Assembly (NCBI RefSeq): GCF_000716595.1
Contig: NZ_JNXC01000012.1
Coordinates: 186,001 to 250,000 of the forward strand
From: Saccharothrix sp. NRRL B-16314
GTDB taxonomy: Bacteria; Actinomycetota; Actinomycetes; Mycobacteriales; Pseudonocardiaceae
Direction: 5' to 3'
DNA length: 64,000 bases
A model generated the notes under the pieces. The model was not told where the DNA came from. It saw nothing but the letters and a program-made list of their open reading frames with translations, and searched no databases. The first letter of the stretch is position 1. Every line of letters begins with the position of its first letter. The position numbers were made by a program, and so were the translations under genes. Shown here piece by piece: positions 50,299-58,530 of this stretch.

Positions 50299-50760
50299 AT
50301 GCCGAGAATCGCCACTGCCGACGCCGTGTCCCGCGACGGGTTGCTCGCTTTCCTCCGGCCGCGTCACCGGGCGCTGCTGGTGACGACGCGGGCGGACGGG
50401 CGGCCCCAGGTGTCGCCGGTGTCGTGCGGGGTGGACGCCGAGGGCCGGATCGTGGTGTCGACGTACCCGGGGCGGGCGAAGTCCCGCAACGCGCGCCGCG
50501 ACGAGCGGGTGACGGTGTGCGTGCTGTCGGACGACTGGGACGGCCCGTACGTGCAGGTGGACGGGCGTGCGGAGGTGTTGGACCTGCCGGCGGCGCTGGA
50601 GCCGCTGGTGGAGTACTACCGGTCGATCTCGGGTGAGCACCCGGACTGGGACGAGTACCGGGAGGCGATGCGCCGCCAGGGGAAGGTCCTGATCCGGGTG
50701 ACGATCGACCGGTGGGGTCCGGTCGCGACGGGCGGTTTCCCGCCGGACCTCGGCGTCTGA
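50299..50760 (+). CDS. PPOX-class F420-dependent oxidoreductase
   Basis: A 153-residue split-barrel protein of the pyridoxamine-5'-phosphate-oxidase fold, F420-type subgroup. It shows LLVTTRADGRPQVSPVSCGVDAEGRIVVSTYPGRAKSRNARRDERVTV, the usual cofactor-binding region. A TAGGCT -10 box at 50286-50291 lies 8 bp before the ATG, so the transcript is likely leaderless. The reduced substrate is unknown. It converges on the MFS gene with 7 bp between stops. Confidence 0.88.
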   Translation: MPRIATADAVSRDGLLAFLRPRHRALLVTTRADGRPQVSPVSCGVDAEGRIVVSTYPGRAKSRNARRDERVTVCVLSDDWDGPYVQVDGRAEVLDLPAALEPLVEYYRSISGEHPDWDEYREAMRRQGKVLIRVTIDRWGPVATGGFPPDLGV

Positions 50761-50767
50761 CGGGGGT

Positions 50768-52165
50768 TCACACCATGGCGGGCACCGGGTTGCCGGAGGC
50801 GACGATGGCCCGCCGGACCGGCACGAAGATCATCAGGACGAAGCCGACGACGAAGAACACGACCAGCGAGATGATCGCGAGCCGGAACGACCCGGTGGCC
50901 TGCCCGACACCGGCGAACACCATGGGGCCGAGCCACGACGTGGAGCGTTCGCCGACCTCGTAGAGGGAGAAGTACTGGGCTTCGCGGCCGGGCGGGATCA
51001 TCTGGCTGAACAGCGACCGGGACAGGGCGTTGGTGCCGCCGAGGACGAGGCCGATGCCGGCGGCGAGCGCGTAGAACTGGGTCTGCTGCCCGGCCTGCAC
51101 GAAGAACGCCGCGCCGATGACGACGATCCACACGCACAGGCTGACCATGATGGTGCGCTTGGCGCCCCACGACTTGGCGAGCCGTCCGTGGAGCATGCCG
51201 CCGAAGAACGCGACGAACTGGACGATGAGGATCGTGGTGATGAGGACGGTCTCGTCGAGTTTGAGCTCGTCGCGGCCGTACTGGGCGGAGACGTTGGCGA
51301 CGGTGGCGATGCCGTCGGTGTAGATGAGGTAGGTGCCCAGGAACGCGAGGGTGAGCGGGAACATGCGGGCCTGTTTGACGGTCTGGCGCAGTTCGGCGAA
51401 CCCGGCGGTGATGACGGACGCCCCGGATTCGGTGCCGTGCGGCGCCTGGTGCCGCTTGAGGCGGGACAGCGGGATGAGGGTGAACCCGGCCCACCACAGG
51501 CCCGACAGGACGAACCCGACGCGGACGGCGCCGCCTTCGCTGAGGCCGATGGCGTCGTGGCCGATGAACAGGGCGAGCTGCATGCCCAGGGCGAGACCGC
51601 CGCCGAGGTAGCCGAAGGCCCAGCCGCGGGCGGACACGGCGTCGCGTTCGTCGGGTCCGGCGATCTCGGGCAGGAACGCGTAGTAGACGACGACGGACGC
51701 GCCGTAGCAGATGTTGCCGAGGATGAACAGGGCGACGCCGAGGTGCCAGTTGTCGCCGGAGACGGTGGCCAGCGCGATGGTGGCGACGGAGCCGGTGAAC
51801 GCGAGGGCGCCGAGCATGCGGCGCTTGTTCTGGGTGCGGTCGGCGATGGCGCCCATGACGGGCAGCACGAGGACCTGGACGACGGTGGCGATGGACAGCA
51901 GGTAGCCCCAGAGGGACCCGGCCGGGAAGTAGGCGCCGAACAGGGAGATGTCGCACTGGCGCAGGGAGCCGTCGACGCAGGCGTCCGGGCCGTTGCGGGC
52001 GGTGTCGGCGATGGCCGATTCCTTGGCCACGGCGGTGAGGTAGCCGGAGAGGAACACGGTGACCACCGAGGTGGGGAACACCGAGTTCGCCCAGTCGTAC
52101 CAGGTCCACCCGCGTTGTTCCCGCTTGCGGTCCACGGCGGGTGCGGTGCTGTCGGCCACGCTCAT
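50768..52165 (-). CDS. MFS transporter, UMF1/Atg22-like family
   Basis: A 465-residue membrane transporter with about 12 predicted helices. The N-terminus MSVADSTAPAVDRKREQRGWTWYDWANS has the WxWYDWANS signature of the UMF1/vacuole-effluxer group. VMGAIADRTQNKRRML is the MFS loop between helices 2 and 3. Its substrate is unknown; related fungal proteins export amino acids from vacuoles. On the minus strand a TATACA box lies 12 bp before the ATG, suggesting a leaderless mRNA. A 24-bp palindrome lies just further upstream. Confidence 0.9.
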   Translation of the reverse strand: MSVADSTAPAVDRKREQRGWTWYDWANSVFPTSVVTVFLSGYLTAVAKESAIADTARNGPDACVDGSLRQCDISLFGAYFPAGSLWGYLLSIATVVQVLVLPVMGAIADRTQNKRRMLGALAFTGSVATIALATVSGDNWHLGVALFILGNICYGASVVVYYAFLPEIAGPDERDAVSARGWAFGYLGGGLALGMQLALFIGHDAIGLSEGGAVRVGFVLSGLWWAGFTLIPLSRLKRHQAPHGTESGASVITAGFAELRQTVKQARMFPLTLAFLGTYLIYTDGIATVANVSAQYGRDELKLDETVLITTILIVQFVAFFGGMLHGRLAKSWGAKRTIMVSLCVWIVVIGAAFFVQAGQQTQFYALAAGIGLVLGGTNALSRSLFSQMIPPGREAQYFSLYEVGERSTSWLGPMVFAGVGQATGSFRLAIISLVVFFVVGFVLMIFVPVRRAIVASGNPVPAMV

Positions 52166-52193
52166 GGGCGGGGACTGTATATCGCCGGCGATG

Positions 52194-52217
52194 GGTTGGT
52201 GGTGATCACCACCAACC
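52194..52217. promoter_or_regulatory. 24-bp perfect palindrome upstream of the MFS gene
   Basis: GGTTGGTGGTGA and its exact complement meet at a GATC centre. It lies 29 bp upstream of the MFS start and 46 bp beyond the GDPD stop. With no loop it suits an operator better than a terminator. Confidence 0.6.
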
Positions 52218-52262
52218 TGTTGCCAACCGGCCGTCCGCGCGCCACCCCGGCACCCGGGTGTG

Positions 52263-53039
52263 TCAGCTGCCGGTCCACGCCCCGCGGTCGATCAGCACGT
52301 CGCGCAGCCGGTCGGGGCGGTCGGTGACGAGGCCGTCGACGCCGAGGTCGAGCAGGTGCCGCATGGTCGTCTCGTCGTCGATGGTCCACACGTGCACTTC
52401 GAGGCCGCGGCGGTGGGCGGCGCGCACGAACCGGCCGTCGACCACGAGCAGCCGGCCCTGGTTCACGGGGACCTGCGCGATCGTGCCGCGCACGGGGAGC
52501 CCGACCAGCGGCATCCGGCCCGCCGCCCACAGCGCGCCCGCCGACCGCGGCCCCATCGAGGTGAGCAGGTCGGGTCCGCCGAGGCGGCGCAGCCGGGCGA
52601 GGCGTTTCTCGGAGAACGACGCGAGGCACACGCGGTGCAGGGAGCCGGTGCGGCGCAGCACCTCCAGGACGGGCACGACGGCGGAGTCGGCCTTCACGTC
52701 GATGTTGACCAGGGCGTCCGGGAGTTCCTCCAGGAGCTGGTCGAGGCGGGCGATCGGTTCCCGCCCGCCGACGTTCGCGCGCCGCACCGCGGACCACGGC
52801 TGCGCCGCGACGGGCCCGGTGGCGTCGGTGGTGCGGTCCAGGACGGTGTCGTGGTGCACGACCACGACACCGTCGGAGGTGGCGTGGACGTCGGTCTCCA
52901 GGTAGCGGAAGCCTTCCCGGGCGGCGCGGCGGAACGCGGCCAGCGAGTTCTCCATCCCCGCCAGTTCGGCGAGGTGCCAGCCCCGGTGGGCGAACGCCCG
53001 GGGGTGCGGTCCGGACAGGTACGGGTGGTTCGCGGTCAC
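52263..53039 (-). CDS. Glycerophosphodiester phosphodiesterase
   Basis: A 258-residue GDPD with TIM-barrel motifs. It has AHRGWHLAELAGMENSLAAF, LETDVHATSDGVVVVHHD (Glu-Asp metal ligands and catalytic His), INIDVK-like VNIDVKADS, and the late WTIDDETTMRHLLDLGVDG. It hydrolyses glycerophosphodiesters to glycerol-3-phosphate and an alcohol. GTG 53039 is chosen because the earlier in-frame ATG adds 23 low-complexity codons. There is no signal peptide, so it is cytosolic. Confidence 0.92.
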   Translation of the reverse strand: MTANHPYLSGPHPRAFAHRGWHLAELAGMENSLAAFRRAAREGFRYLETDVHATSDGVVVVHHDTVLDRTTDATGPVAAQPWSAVRRANVGGREPIARLDQLLEELPDALVNIDVKADSAVVPVLEVLRRTGSLHRVCLASFSEKRLARLRRLGGPDLLTSMGPRSAGALWAAGRMPLVGLPVRGTIAQVPVNQGRLLVVDGRFVRAAHRRGLEVHVWTIDDETTMRHLLDLGVDGLVTDRPDRLRDVLIDRGAWTGS

Positions 53040-53106
53040 ACCGGGAGTCTGCCCTGGCGGCGTGGCGCGGTGGTGACCGGCGGGTAGCCGGATACCGTCG
53101 CGCGCC

Positions 53107-53463
53107 ATGGAGTCGGTGACCGAGGCCGTGGCGGCGCGCCGTGAGGAAGCCAGGCACTGCTCGTGGTGCGGGCGTCGCCTGCCCGACAGCGGGCGGATCG
53201 GGCGGCCCCGCCGGTATTGCGCGCAGCCGTGCCGGCAGCGCGCCTACGAGCGTCGGGCGGCGGTGCAGCGGGGCGGGTTGCCGGAGGACGCGGTGGTGCT
53301 GTCGGCCGGGGAGCTGGCGGACCTGCAGGACCGGCTGTTCCAGTTGCGGTGTGCCGCGGAGGACGTGGCGACGGCGGCGGAGGACGGTGCGGAGCGCGCC
53401 GAGTTGCGGCGGCTGGCGGAGGAGCTGGTCGACACCGCGCGGGGCCTCGAACGGCTGCGCTGA
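53107..53463 (+). CDS. Small cysteine-rich protein (FCS/zinc-finger-like)
   Basis: A 118-residue protein with CSWCGRRLPDSGRIGRPRRYC-type four-cysteine motif (C-x2-C-x17-C-x3-C) at residues 18-43, followed by QRAYERRAA. It is likely a zinc-binding knuckle with basic residues that could touch nucleic acid. The rest is helical and acidic. Similar short proteins occur across actinomycetes without known function. It is divergent from the GDPD gene. Confidence 0.72.
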   Translation: MESVTEAVAARREEARHCSWCGRRLPDSGRIGRPRRYCAQPCRQRAYERRAAVQRGGLPEDAVVLSAGELADLQDRLFQLRCAAEDVATAAEDGAERAELRRLAEELVDTARGLERLR

Positions 53464-53610
53464 CCTCCCCCTGACCTCCCCCGACGTCCACGACGGCCTC
53501 CGTGGCGGTCCCGGTGCGGGCCTGGGCGCGGGTGTGCGGGCCGGGTCGCGTCGGCTTGCCCGTTGCGCGTGGTCTCGACCATCATGGCGCGCGGGTGGCG
53601 AGGAGGGCGC

Positions 53611-55626
53611 GTGGACGGCAACGGCGCGTTGCACCGTGAGGTGCTCGACCGGGCCGACGTCGGTTTCGGTGTGACGGACGCGGACGGCGTGCTGGCGTGG
53701 GTGAATCCGGCGCTGGCGGAGATCCTGGGTGTCCAGGAGGGCCATGTGGTGGGCAGGTCGCTGCCCGCGCTGCTGCCCGGCGCCCCGGACCGGCCGCGGT
53801 CGGGTCTGGCGCTGCTCGCGCCCAGCGCCTACCGCAGGGGCCACCGCTGGCTCGACGTGACGTGCCAGCCGCTGGGCGCGGACGGGCAGCTGCTGTACCG
53901 GGTCGCGGACGTCACGGCGTGGCGTGACCGCGAGCTGGAGGCGACGCACGAGGCGGACGCGTTGCGCCGCGCGCAGGTCCTGGGCCGGATGGGCACGTGG
54001 GAGTGGCACGTCACCGAGGACCGGGTCGTGTGGTCGGACACCCTGTTGGAGATGTTCGGGTTCCCGGCGGGCACGAACCTGGACTTCGACCGCTACGCCG
54101 AGTTGGTGCACGCCGACGACCTGCCGATGATCCAGGCGACGCTGGAGGAGGCGATGCGGTCGGGCGCGGGGTTCTCCTACACCCACCGCATGATGTTGGC
54201 GGACCGGTGCACGGAGCGGTGGTTCGAGTGCTTCGGCGAGATCGTCGCCGACCCGGACGGCACGCCGCTGCGGGTGCTGGGCACCGCGCACGACATCACC
54301 CGCGCCCGTCGCGTGCACGACGAGCTGCTGGCGCTCGCGGAGCAGGACCCGTTGACGGGGCTGGCGAACCGGCGCGCGGTGACGCGGGAGTTGGAGCGGC
54401 AGCTCGCGACGGGCGGGCCGGGGGCGTTGCTGCTGCTGGACCTGGACAACTTCAAGGACGTCAACGACCTGCGCGGCCACGCCGTCGGGGACCGGCTGAT
54501 GAAGGCGTTGGCGACGGCGCTGCGGTCGCGGCTGGAACCGGCGCAGCTGATCGGCCGGTTGGGCGGCGACGAGTTCGCGGTCGTGCTGCCCGGCACGGTG
54601 TCCGCGGACGCGGCGCGCATCGCCGAGGGCCTTCGGGACGCCGTAGCGTCGTTGCCGCTCGTGGGCCCCGCGCGGGGCGTCACGGTGTCGACGGGTGTCG
54701 CCGAGTACGGGCCGGGTGACACGTGGGAGCTGGTCCTGGCGAACGCGGACCTGGCCCTGTACGCGTCGAAGGCGGCGGGCCGCAACCGGGTCACCGTGTA
54801 CGAGCCGGGCCACTACGCCGACACCGCCAAGCGGGTGTCCGTGCTGGACCGGCTGCGGGCCGCGCTGGACGGCGGCGGGTTGGCGCTGCACGCGATGCCG
54901 ATGCTGCACCTGGCGACCGGCCGGACCCTGGGTCACGAGCTGCTGCTGCGGTTGGAGGACGGGCAGGACCCGTACCTGGGGCCGGCGGAGTTCCTGCCCG
55001 AGGCCGAGCGGTCGGACCTGGTCCTCGACATCGACCGGTGGGTGCTGTCGACCGCGATCGACGCCCTGGTGCGGCACCCCGATCCGGGGTTGCGGTTCAA
55101 CGTCAACGTCTCCGGCCGCACCCTGGAGGACGAGGACTTCGGCGGTTTCGTCCTGGACCGGCTCGCCACCGCCGGTGTCGCGCCGGGGCGGCTGGGGTTG
55201 GAGATCACGGAGACCGCGGCGGTGACGAACCTCGACGCGGCGCGTGCCCTGGCGGTGCAGCTGCGCGCGTTCGGCTGCCGCATCATCCTGGACGACTTCG
55301 GTTCCGGTTTCGGGTCGTTCGTCCACCTCAAGCACCTGCCGATCACCGGCATCAAGATCGACGGCGAGTTCGTCCGCGGTATCGACGAGCGGTCCACCGA
55401 CGCGGTCCTCGTCGCGGGCATCGTGGAGATCGCCCGGGGTCTGGGCCTGGACGCGGTCGCCGAGTGGGTCGAACGCCCCGCGCAGGTCGACGCGCTGCTG
55501 CGGCTGGGCGTGCGGGTGGGCCAGGGTTTCCACCTGGGCAGGCCGATCCCCCTCACCCAGGTCCTGTCGGCGCAGGTCCGGACGGAGCAGAGCCATTCGG
55601 GACAGGTCCGTTCGGGCCAGTCATAG
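53611..55626 (+). CDS. PAS-PAS-GGDEF-EAL cyclic-di-GMP protein
   Basis: A 671-residue cytosolic signalling protein. PAS domains span about residues 10-110 and 130-235 (MGTWEWHVTEDRVVW, HADDLPMIQATLEEA). The GGDEF domain has intact GGDEF at 318-322 (IGRLGGDEFAVVLP), and EAL begins near 440 with ELLLR (ExLxR kept). EAL metal and catalytic blocks are present: NVNVSGRTL, LEITETAA, DDFGSGFGSFVHLKHLP, KIDGEFVRGI, and AEWVE in place of AEGVE. Both activities may remain. GTG 53611 has AGGAGG at 53601-53606; ATG 53584 is an alternative. No signal peptide or membrane helices are seen. Confidence 0.9.
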   Translation: MDGNGALHREVLDRADVGFGVTDADGVLAWVNPALAEILGVQEGHVVGRSLPALLPGAPDRPRSGLALLAPSAYRRGHRWLDVTCQPLGADGQLLYRVADVTAWRDRELEATHEADALRRAQVLGRMGTWEWHVTEDRVVWSDTLLEMFGFPAGTNLDFDRYAELVHADDLPMIQATLEEAMRSGAGFSYTHRMMLADRCTERWFECFGEIVADPDGTPLRVLGTAHDITRARRVHDELLALAEQDPLTGLANRRAVTRELERQLATGGPGALLLLDLDNFKDVNDLRGHAVGDRLMKALATALRSRLEPAQLIGRLGGDEFAVVLPGTVSADAARIAEGLRDAVASLPLVGPARGVTVSTGVAEYGPGDTWELVLANADLALYASKAAGRNRVTVYEPGHYADTAKRVSVLDRLRAALDGGGLALHAMPMLHLATGRTLGHELLLRLEDGQDPYLGPAEFLPEAERSDLVLDIDRWVLSTAIDALVRHPDPGLRFNVNVSGRTLEDEDFGGFVLDRLATAGVAPGRLGLEITETAAVTNLDAARALAVQLRAFGCRIILDDFGSGFGSFVHLKHLPITGIKIDGEFVRGIDERSTDAVLVAGIVEIARGLGLDAVAEWVERPAQVDALLRLGVRVGQGFHLGRPIPLTQVLSAQVRTEQSHSGQVRSGQS

Positions 55627-55719
55627 CGGCCGAACGGAGCATTGTCGTCCCGCATGGCGGGTGCGGAGGATGGGGCGCGTTCCTGATCTCCGCCGCCCCC
55701 CGATGGGAAACCCTCCGCC

Positions 55720-56388
55720 GTGCCCGGTACCCCCGACAGCCCCGCGCGCGGTGTCCGCCGCGTCGAGCTGAGCACCACCGACCCCGAGAAGACCGCCCAG
55801 TTCTACGCCCACCTGCTGGGGTGGGTCCTGATCGCCGAGCCGGACGGCTCGTTCACCGGCTGGGTGGGTGACCGGCTCGCGCTGCGCGTCCGCGCGGGCG
55901 ACCCCGGTTGGCTCGTCGTGTTCGCCGGTCCCCGACCGCGTGACCTCGCCCCGGCCGCCGCCGTGGACCAGGGGCGGGTGCTGCACGGGCCGTGGGCGCC
56001 CGAGCCCCGGCACGGCGAGCCCTGCTGGGTCGAGCTGATGGCCGATCCCGGTGTCGACGACTTCTGGGCCGGTGAGCTCGGCTGGCAGGTCCGCGACCCC
56101 GGCGCCGAGTTCACCCTCTACGACGCGCACGTCGCCGACGACCGCCGTGCCGTCGCGGGCCGGCTCACCGCCGAGGGCGGCTGGACGTGCTACTTCGCCG
56201 TGCCCGACGCGGCGAAGACCGCCGCGGAGGCGACGGAGTTCGGCGGCAAGGTGCTGGTCGGCCCGAAGGAGGTCCCCACCGGTGTGGTGGCGGCCGTCGC
56301 CGACCCGGAGGGGAGCGTGTTCGCGATCCTGCAGGACCCGGCCGGTTGGGGCGGCGCCTGGTGCACGCCCCGCCGCCGACCCGACTAG
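55720..56388 (+). CDS. Two-domain VOC/glyoxalase-like protein
   Basis: A 222-residue protein with two VOC repeats, residues 12-105 and 115-205. Examples are VELSTTDPEKTAQFYAHLLGW and CWVELMADPGVDDFWAGELGW. It resembles the mycobacterial 27-kDa antigen Cfp30B family. Metal-ligand residues are partly lost, so it may bind rather than turn over ligands. GTG 55720 is used; a promoter is not obvious in the 93 bp after the GGDEF-EAL gene. Confidence 0.85.
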   Translation: MPGTPDSPARGVRRVELSTTDPEKTAQFYAHLLGWVLIAEPDGSFTGWVGDRLALRVRAGDPGWLVVFAGPRPRDLAPAAAVDQGRVLHGPWAPEPRHGEPCWVELMADPGVDDFWAGELGWQVRDPGAEFTLYDAHVADDRRAVAGRLTAEGGWTCYFAVPDAAKTAAEATEFGGKVLVGPKEVPTGVVAAVADPEGSVFAILQDPAGWGGAWCTPRRRPD

Positions 56389-56394
56389 CCCCCG

Positions 56395-56423
56395 CCCCCG
56401 GTGTCCGTCGTGGGCACCGGGGG
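56395..56423. terminator. Terminator between the VOC and membrane-protein genes
   Basis: CCCCCGGTG and CACCGGGGG are perfect 9-bp arms with an 11-nt loop. It lies between the VOC stop and the convergent membrane-protein stop (56433). Confidence 0.65.
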
Positions 56424-56432
56424 TCGGGTGTC

Positions 56433-57167
56433 CTAGCGGCTCGGGGTCGCCGGGGCCGTGACGCGGGCCGTCCACGGGCGGAACGCGGCCACCACGGCCA
56501 CGGCGACCAGCCACGCCAGCAGCAACGTCGCCGTCGACAGCCCGGACGCGGCCACCACCGACACCACCCCGCCGACGAGCCCGACCGCCACCGCGGCCCA
56601 CCACACCCGCGGCACCGGCGGCGCCTCCCGGTGGAACCCCAGCAGCACCGCCACCGCGGTCACCCACACCGGCAGCTGCCACAGCACGTCCGGCCACCAC
56701 GGGGAACCGGGCCCGAACCCGACGAGCGTCGACCCGACCGCCACCAGACCCGCCACGCCCACCAGCCCGCCCGCGACCCGGCCGACCGCGCGACGCCCCG
56801 ACACCAGCGCCACGAACGCCACCGCCGCCAGCACGTCGTACCAGAGCACCGACCGGCCCTCGCCCCAGCCCAACCGCGCCGCCACCGTCCACGACTGCGC
56901 CGCCGCGACGAGCTGCCCCAGCAGACCGGTCAACGCCAGCAGCCGCACCACCGCGCCCGCCGGGCGCCGCGCCCCGAACCGGACCCGCACCGCCAGGCCG
57001 AGCGTCGCGCCCGCCTCGCCCCACCCCGGCCACCCGTGCTCCAGGTCGAGGTCGTCGTCGCGGTCGGCGAAGAAGATCCCGACCATCTCCTCCTCCCGCT
57101 CCGCCCGGTACCAGGCGGGCAGGACCGTCAGCAGCGCCCGGTAGCGGCGTTCCAGGTTCGAGCTCAC
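56433..57167 (-). CDS. Polytopic membrane protein paired with PadR
   Basis: A 244-residue membrane protein of unknown function. The N-terminal 75 residues are soluble (ERRYRALLTVLPAWYRAEREEEMVGIFFADRDDD), a pattern common in actinobacterial membrane proteins encoded after PadR genes. About five hydrophobic helices follow (LLALTGLLGQLVAAAQ, VLAAVAFVALVSG and others). GTG overlaps the PadR stop (GTGA). It is probably repressed by that PadR protein. Confidence 0.8.
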   Translation of the reverse strand: MSSNLERRYRALLTVLPAWYRAEREEEMVGIFFADRDDDLDLEHGWPGWGEAGATLGLAVRVRFGARRPAGAVVRLLALTGLLGQLVAAAQSWTVAARLGWGEGRSVLWYDVLAAVAFVALVSGRRAVGRVAGGLVGVAGLVAVGSTLVGFGPGSPWWPDVLWQLPVWVTAVAVLLGFHREAPPVPRVWWAAVAVGLVGGVVSVVAASGLSTATLLLAWLVAVAVVAAFRPWTARVTAPATPSR

Positions 57168-57478
57168 AGCGCACCCCTCGCCCTCAACACCGACGACGCG
57201 GCGCGCACGTTCGCCGACAGCCGTGCCACCTCCGCGGACAACACCCGCACACCGGGATCGGTCAGCCGGTAGTAGCGGCGCAACCGGCCCTGGTGCACCT
57301 CCTCGCGGTCCCGCTCGGCCAGGCCCTCCGCGACCAGCCGGTCCAGCACGCCGTAGAGCGTGCCCACCCGCAGCCGCATCCGCCCTTCCGACAACCCTTC
57401 GACGGCCCGCACGATCGCGTACCCGTGCAACGGCTCCTCCGCCAACGCGGTGAGCACCAGGAACACCTGCTCCGACAT
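57164..57478 (-). CDS. PadR-family regulator
   Basis: A 104-residue PadR winged-helix regulator. It has FLVLTALAEEPLHGYAIVRAVEGLSEGRMRLRVGTLYGVLDRLVAEGL and RRYYRLTDPG, then a short C-terminal dimerisation helix. ATG 57478 is used. Two 10-bp inverted half-sites lie 17 bp upstream, so it likely represses itself and the membrane-protein gene that overlaps its stop. The effector is unknown. Confidence 0.92.
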   Translation of the reverse strand: MSEQVFLVLTALAEEPLHGYAIVRAVEGLSEGRMRLRVGTLYGVLDRLVAEGLAERDREEVHQGRLRRYYRLTDPGVRVLSAEVARLSANVRAASSVLRARGAL

Positions 57479-57494
57479 ACCTCTCACACCGCAG

Positions 57495-57517
57495 GTTATA
57501 TCGCCAAGCGGTATATC
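57495..57517. promoter_or_regulatory. PadR operator
   Basis: GTTATATCGC and GCGGTATATC are inverted half-sites matching at 8 of 10 positions with a CAA spacer. It is AT-rich and lies 17 bp upstream of the PadR start codon on the minus strand. Confidence 0.6.
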
Positions 57518-57616
57518 TCGTCCAGTGTGAGGTGGTCACCGGCGGTCGTCACCGGCAGTGGGCCACTGGCAGCGGGTCACCGTCACGACACGACATCTCG
57601 CCGCACGACGTCCACC

Positions 57617-57700
57617 TCAGGGCGTCCTCCTCAGGGCGTCCTCCTCAGGGCGTCCTCCTCAGGGCGTCCTCCCCAGGGCGTCCTCCCCAGGGCGTCGGAC
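57617..57700. repeat. Six-copy 14-bp tandem repeat upstream of thymidine kinase
   Basis: Four exact copies of TCAGGGCGTCCTCC (57617-57672), then CCAGGGCGTCCTCC and a partial copy. The period is 14 bp, not a multiple of three. It ends 72 bp before the thymidine kinase start. Confidence 0.85.
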
Positions 57701-57771
57701 CGGGCCTCCCGGACCGGGCTCCGAGGAGGTAGCGGCGCACCCGCCGATACCGCCCGTTAGGGTGGCGCGCC

Positions 57772-58494
57772 GTGGAACCGATCAACACCGCAGCCGACCC
57801 GACCGACGCGCTGTCCTCCGTGCCCGCCTCCGGCGACGGCCGCGCGCCCACGGGGCGACTGCGGTTCTTCTTCGGCCCCATGGACTGCGGAAAGTCGACC
57901 CTCGCGCTGCAGATCGACCACAACCAGGCCCGCCAGGGCCGTCGCGGCCTGCTCCTGGTCCGCCACGACCGGTCGGGCACGCCCACCATCTCCAGCCGCA
58001 TGGGCCTGGCCCGCAACGCGCTGGAGGTGCACGAGGACATGGACCTGCGCACCCTGGTCCGCGATCACTGGACCCACGGCGCGCGGGTGGACTACCTCAT
58101 CGTCGACGAGGCCCAGTTCCTGTCCGCCGAGCAGGTCGACCAGCTCGCCGAACTCGCCGACGACACCCACCTCGAGGTGTACTGCTTCGGCCTGGCCACC
58201 GACTTCCGCAGCACCCTGTTCCCGGGTTCGCAGCGCCTGTTCGAACTGGCCGACGAACTCGACGCCATCCAGGTCGAGGTGCTGTGCTGGTGCGGCCGTC
58301 CGGGCCGGTTCAACGCCCGCGTCCACGACGGCGACGTGGTCCGCGCCGGCGACACGGTCCTGGTCGCCGACACCACGTCCGTCGCCGCGCCCGACGGCGT
58401 CGAGATCCGCTACCAGGTCCTGTGCCGCAACCACTACCGCACCGGCGACCTCGGCCCGCACGCCGTCAAGGGCCACCAGCTCAGCCTCACCTGA
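57772..58494 (+). CDS. tdk: Thymidine kinase (type II)
   Basis: A 240-residue type II thymidine kinase that phosphorylates thymidine with ATP in the salvage pathway. It has P-loop FFFGPMDCGKSTLALQ near residue 33, VDYLIVDEAQFLSAEQV, and zinc ligands in LCWCGRPGRF and QVLCRNHY. About 27 N-terminal residues are an unstructured extension before the domain. TAGGGT at 57759-57764 lies 7 bp before GTG, so it is leaderless. A 14-bp tandem repeat array lies just upstream. Confidence 0.94.
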   Translation: MEPINTAADPTDALSSVPASGDGRAPTGRLRFFFGPMDCGKSTLALQIDHNQARQGRRGLLLVRHDRSGTPTISSRMGLARNALEVHEDMDLRTLVRDHWTHGARVDYLIVDEAQFLSAEQVDQLAELADDTHLEVYCFGLATDFRSTLFPGSQRLFELADELDAIQVEVLCWCGRPGRFNARVHDGDVVRAGDTVLVADTTSVAAPDGVEIRYQVLCRNHYRTGDLGPHAVKGHQLSLT

Positions 58495-58530
58495 CCGTCG
58501 GCGGCCTCGGACGGGGCCCGGTGGTGCGGC

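Noticed and set aside
45015..50315. A 1766-codon minus-strand open frame opposite the NHEJ and SARP genes
   Set aside because: Composition is Arg/Pro/His-rich and low complexity, and it covers well-defined genes on the plus strand. It is a GC-skew artefact.
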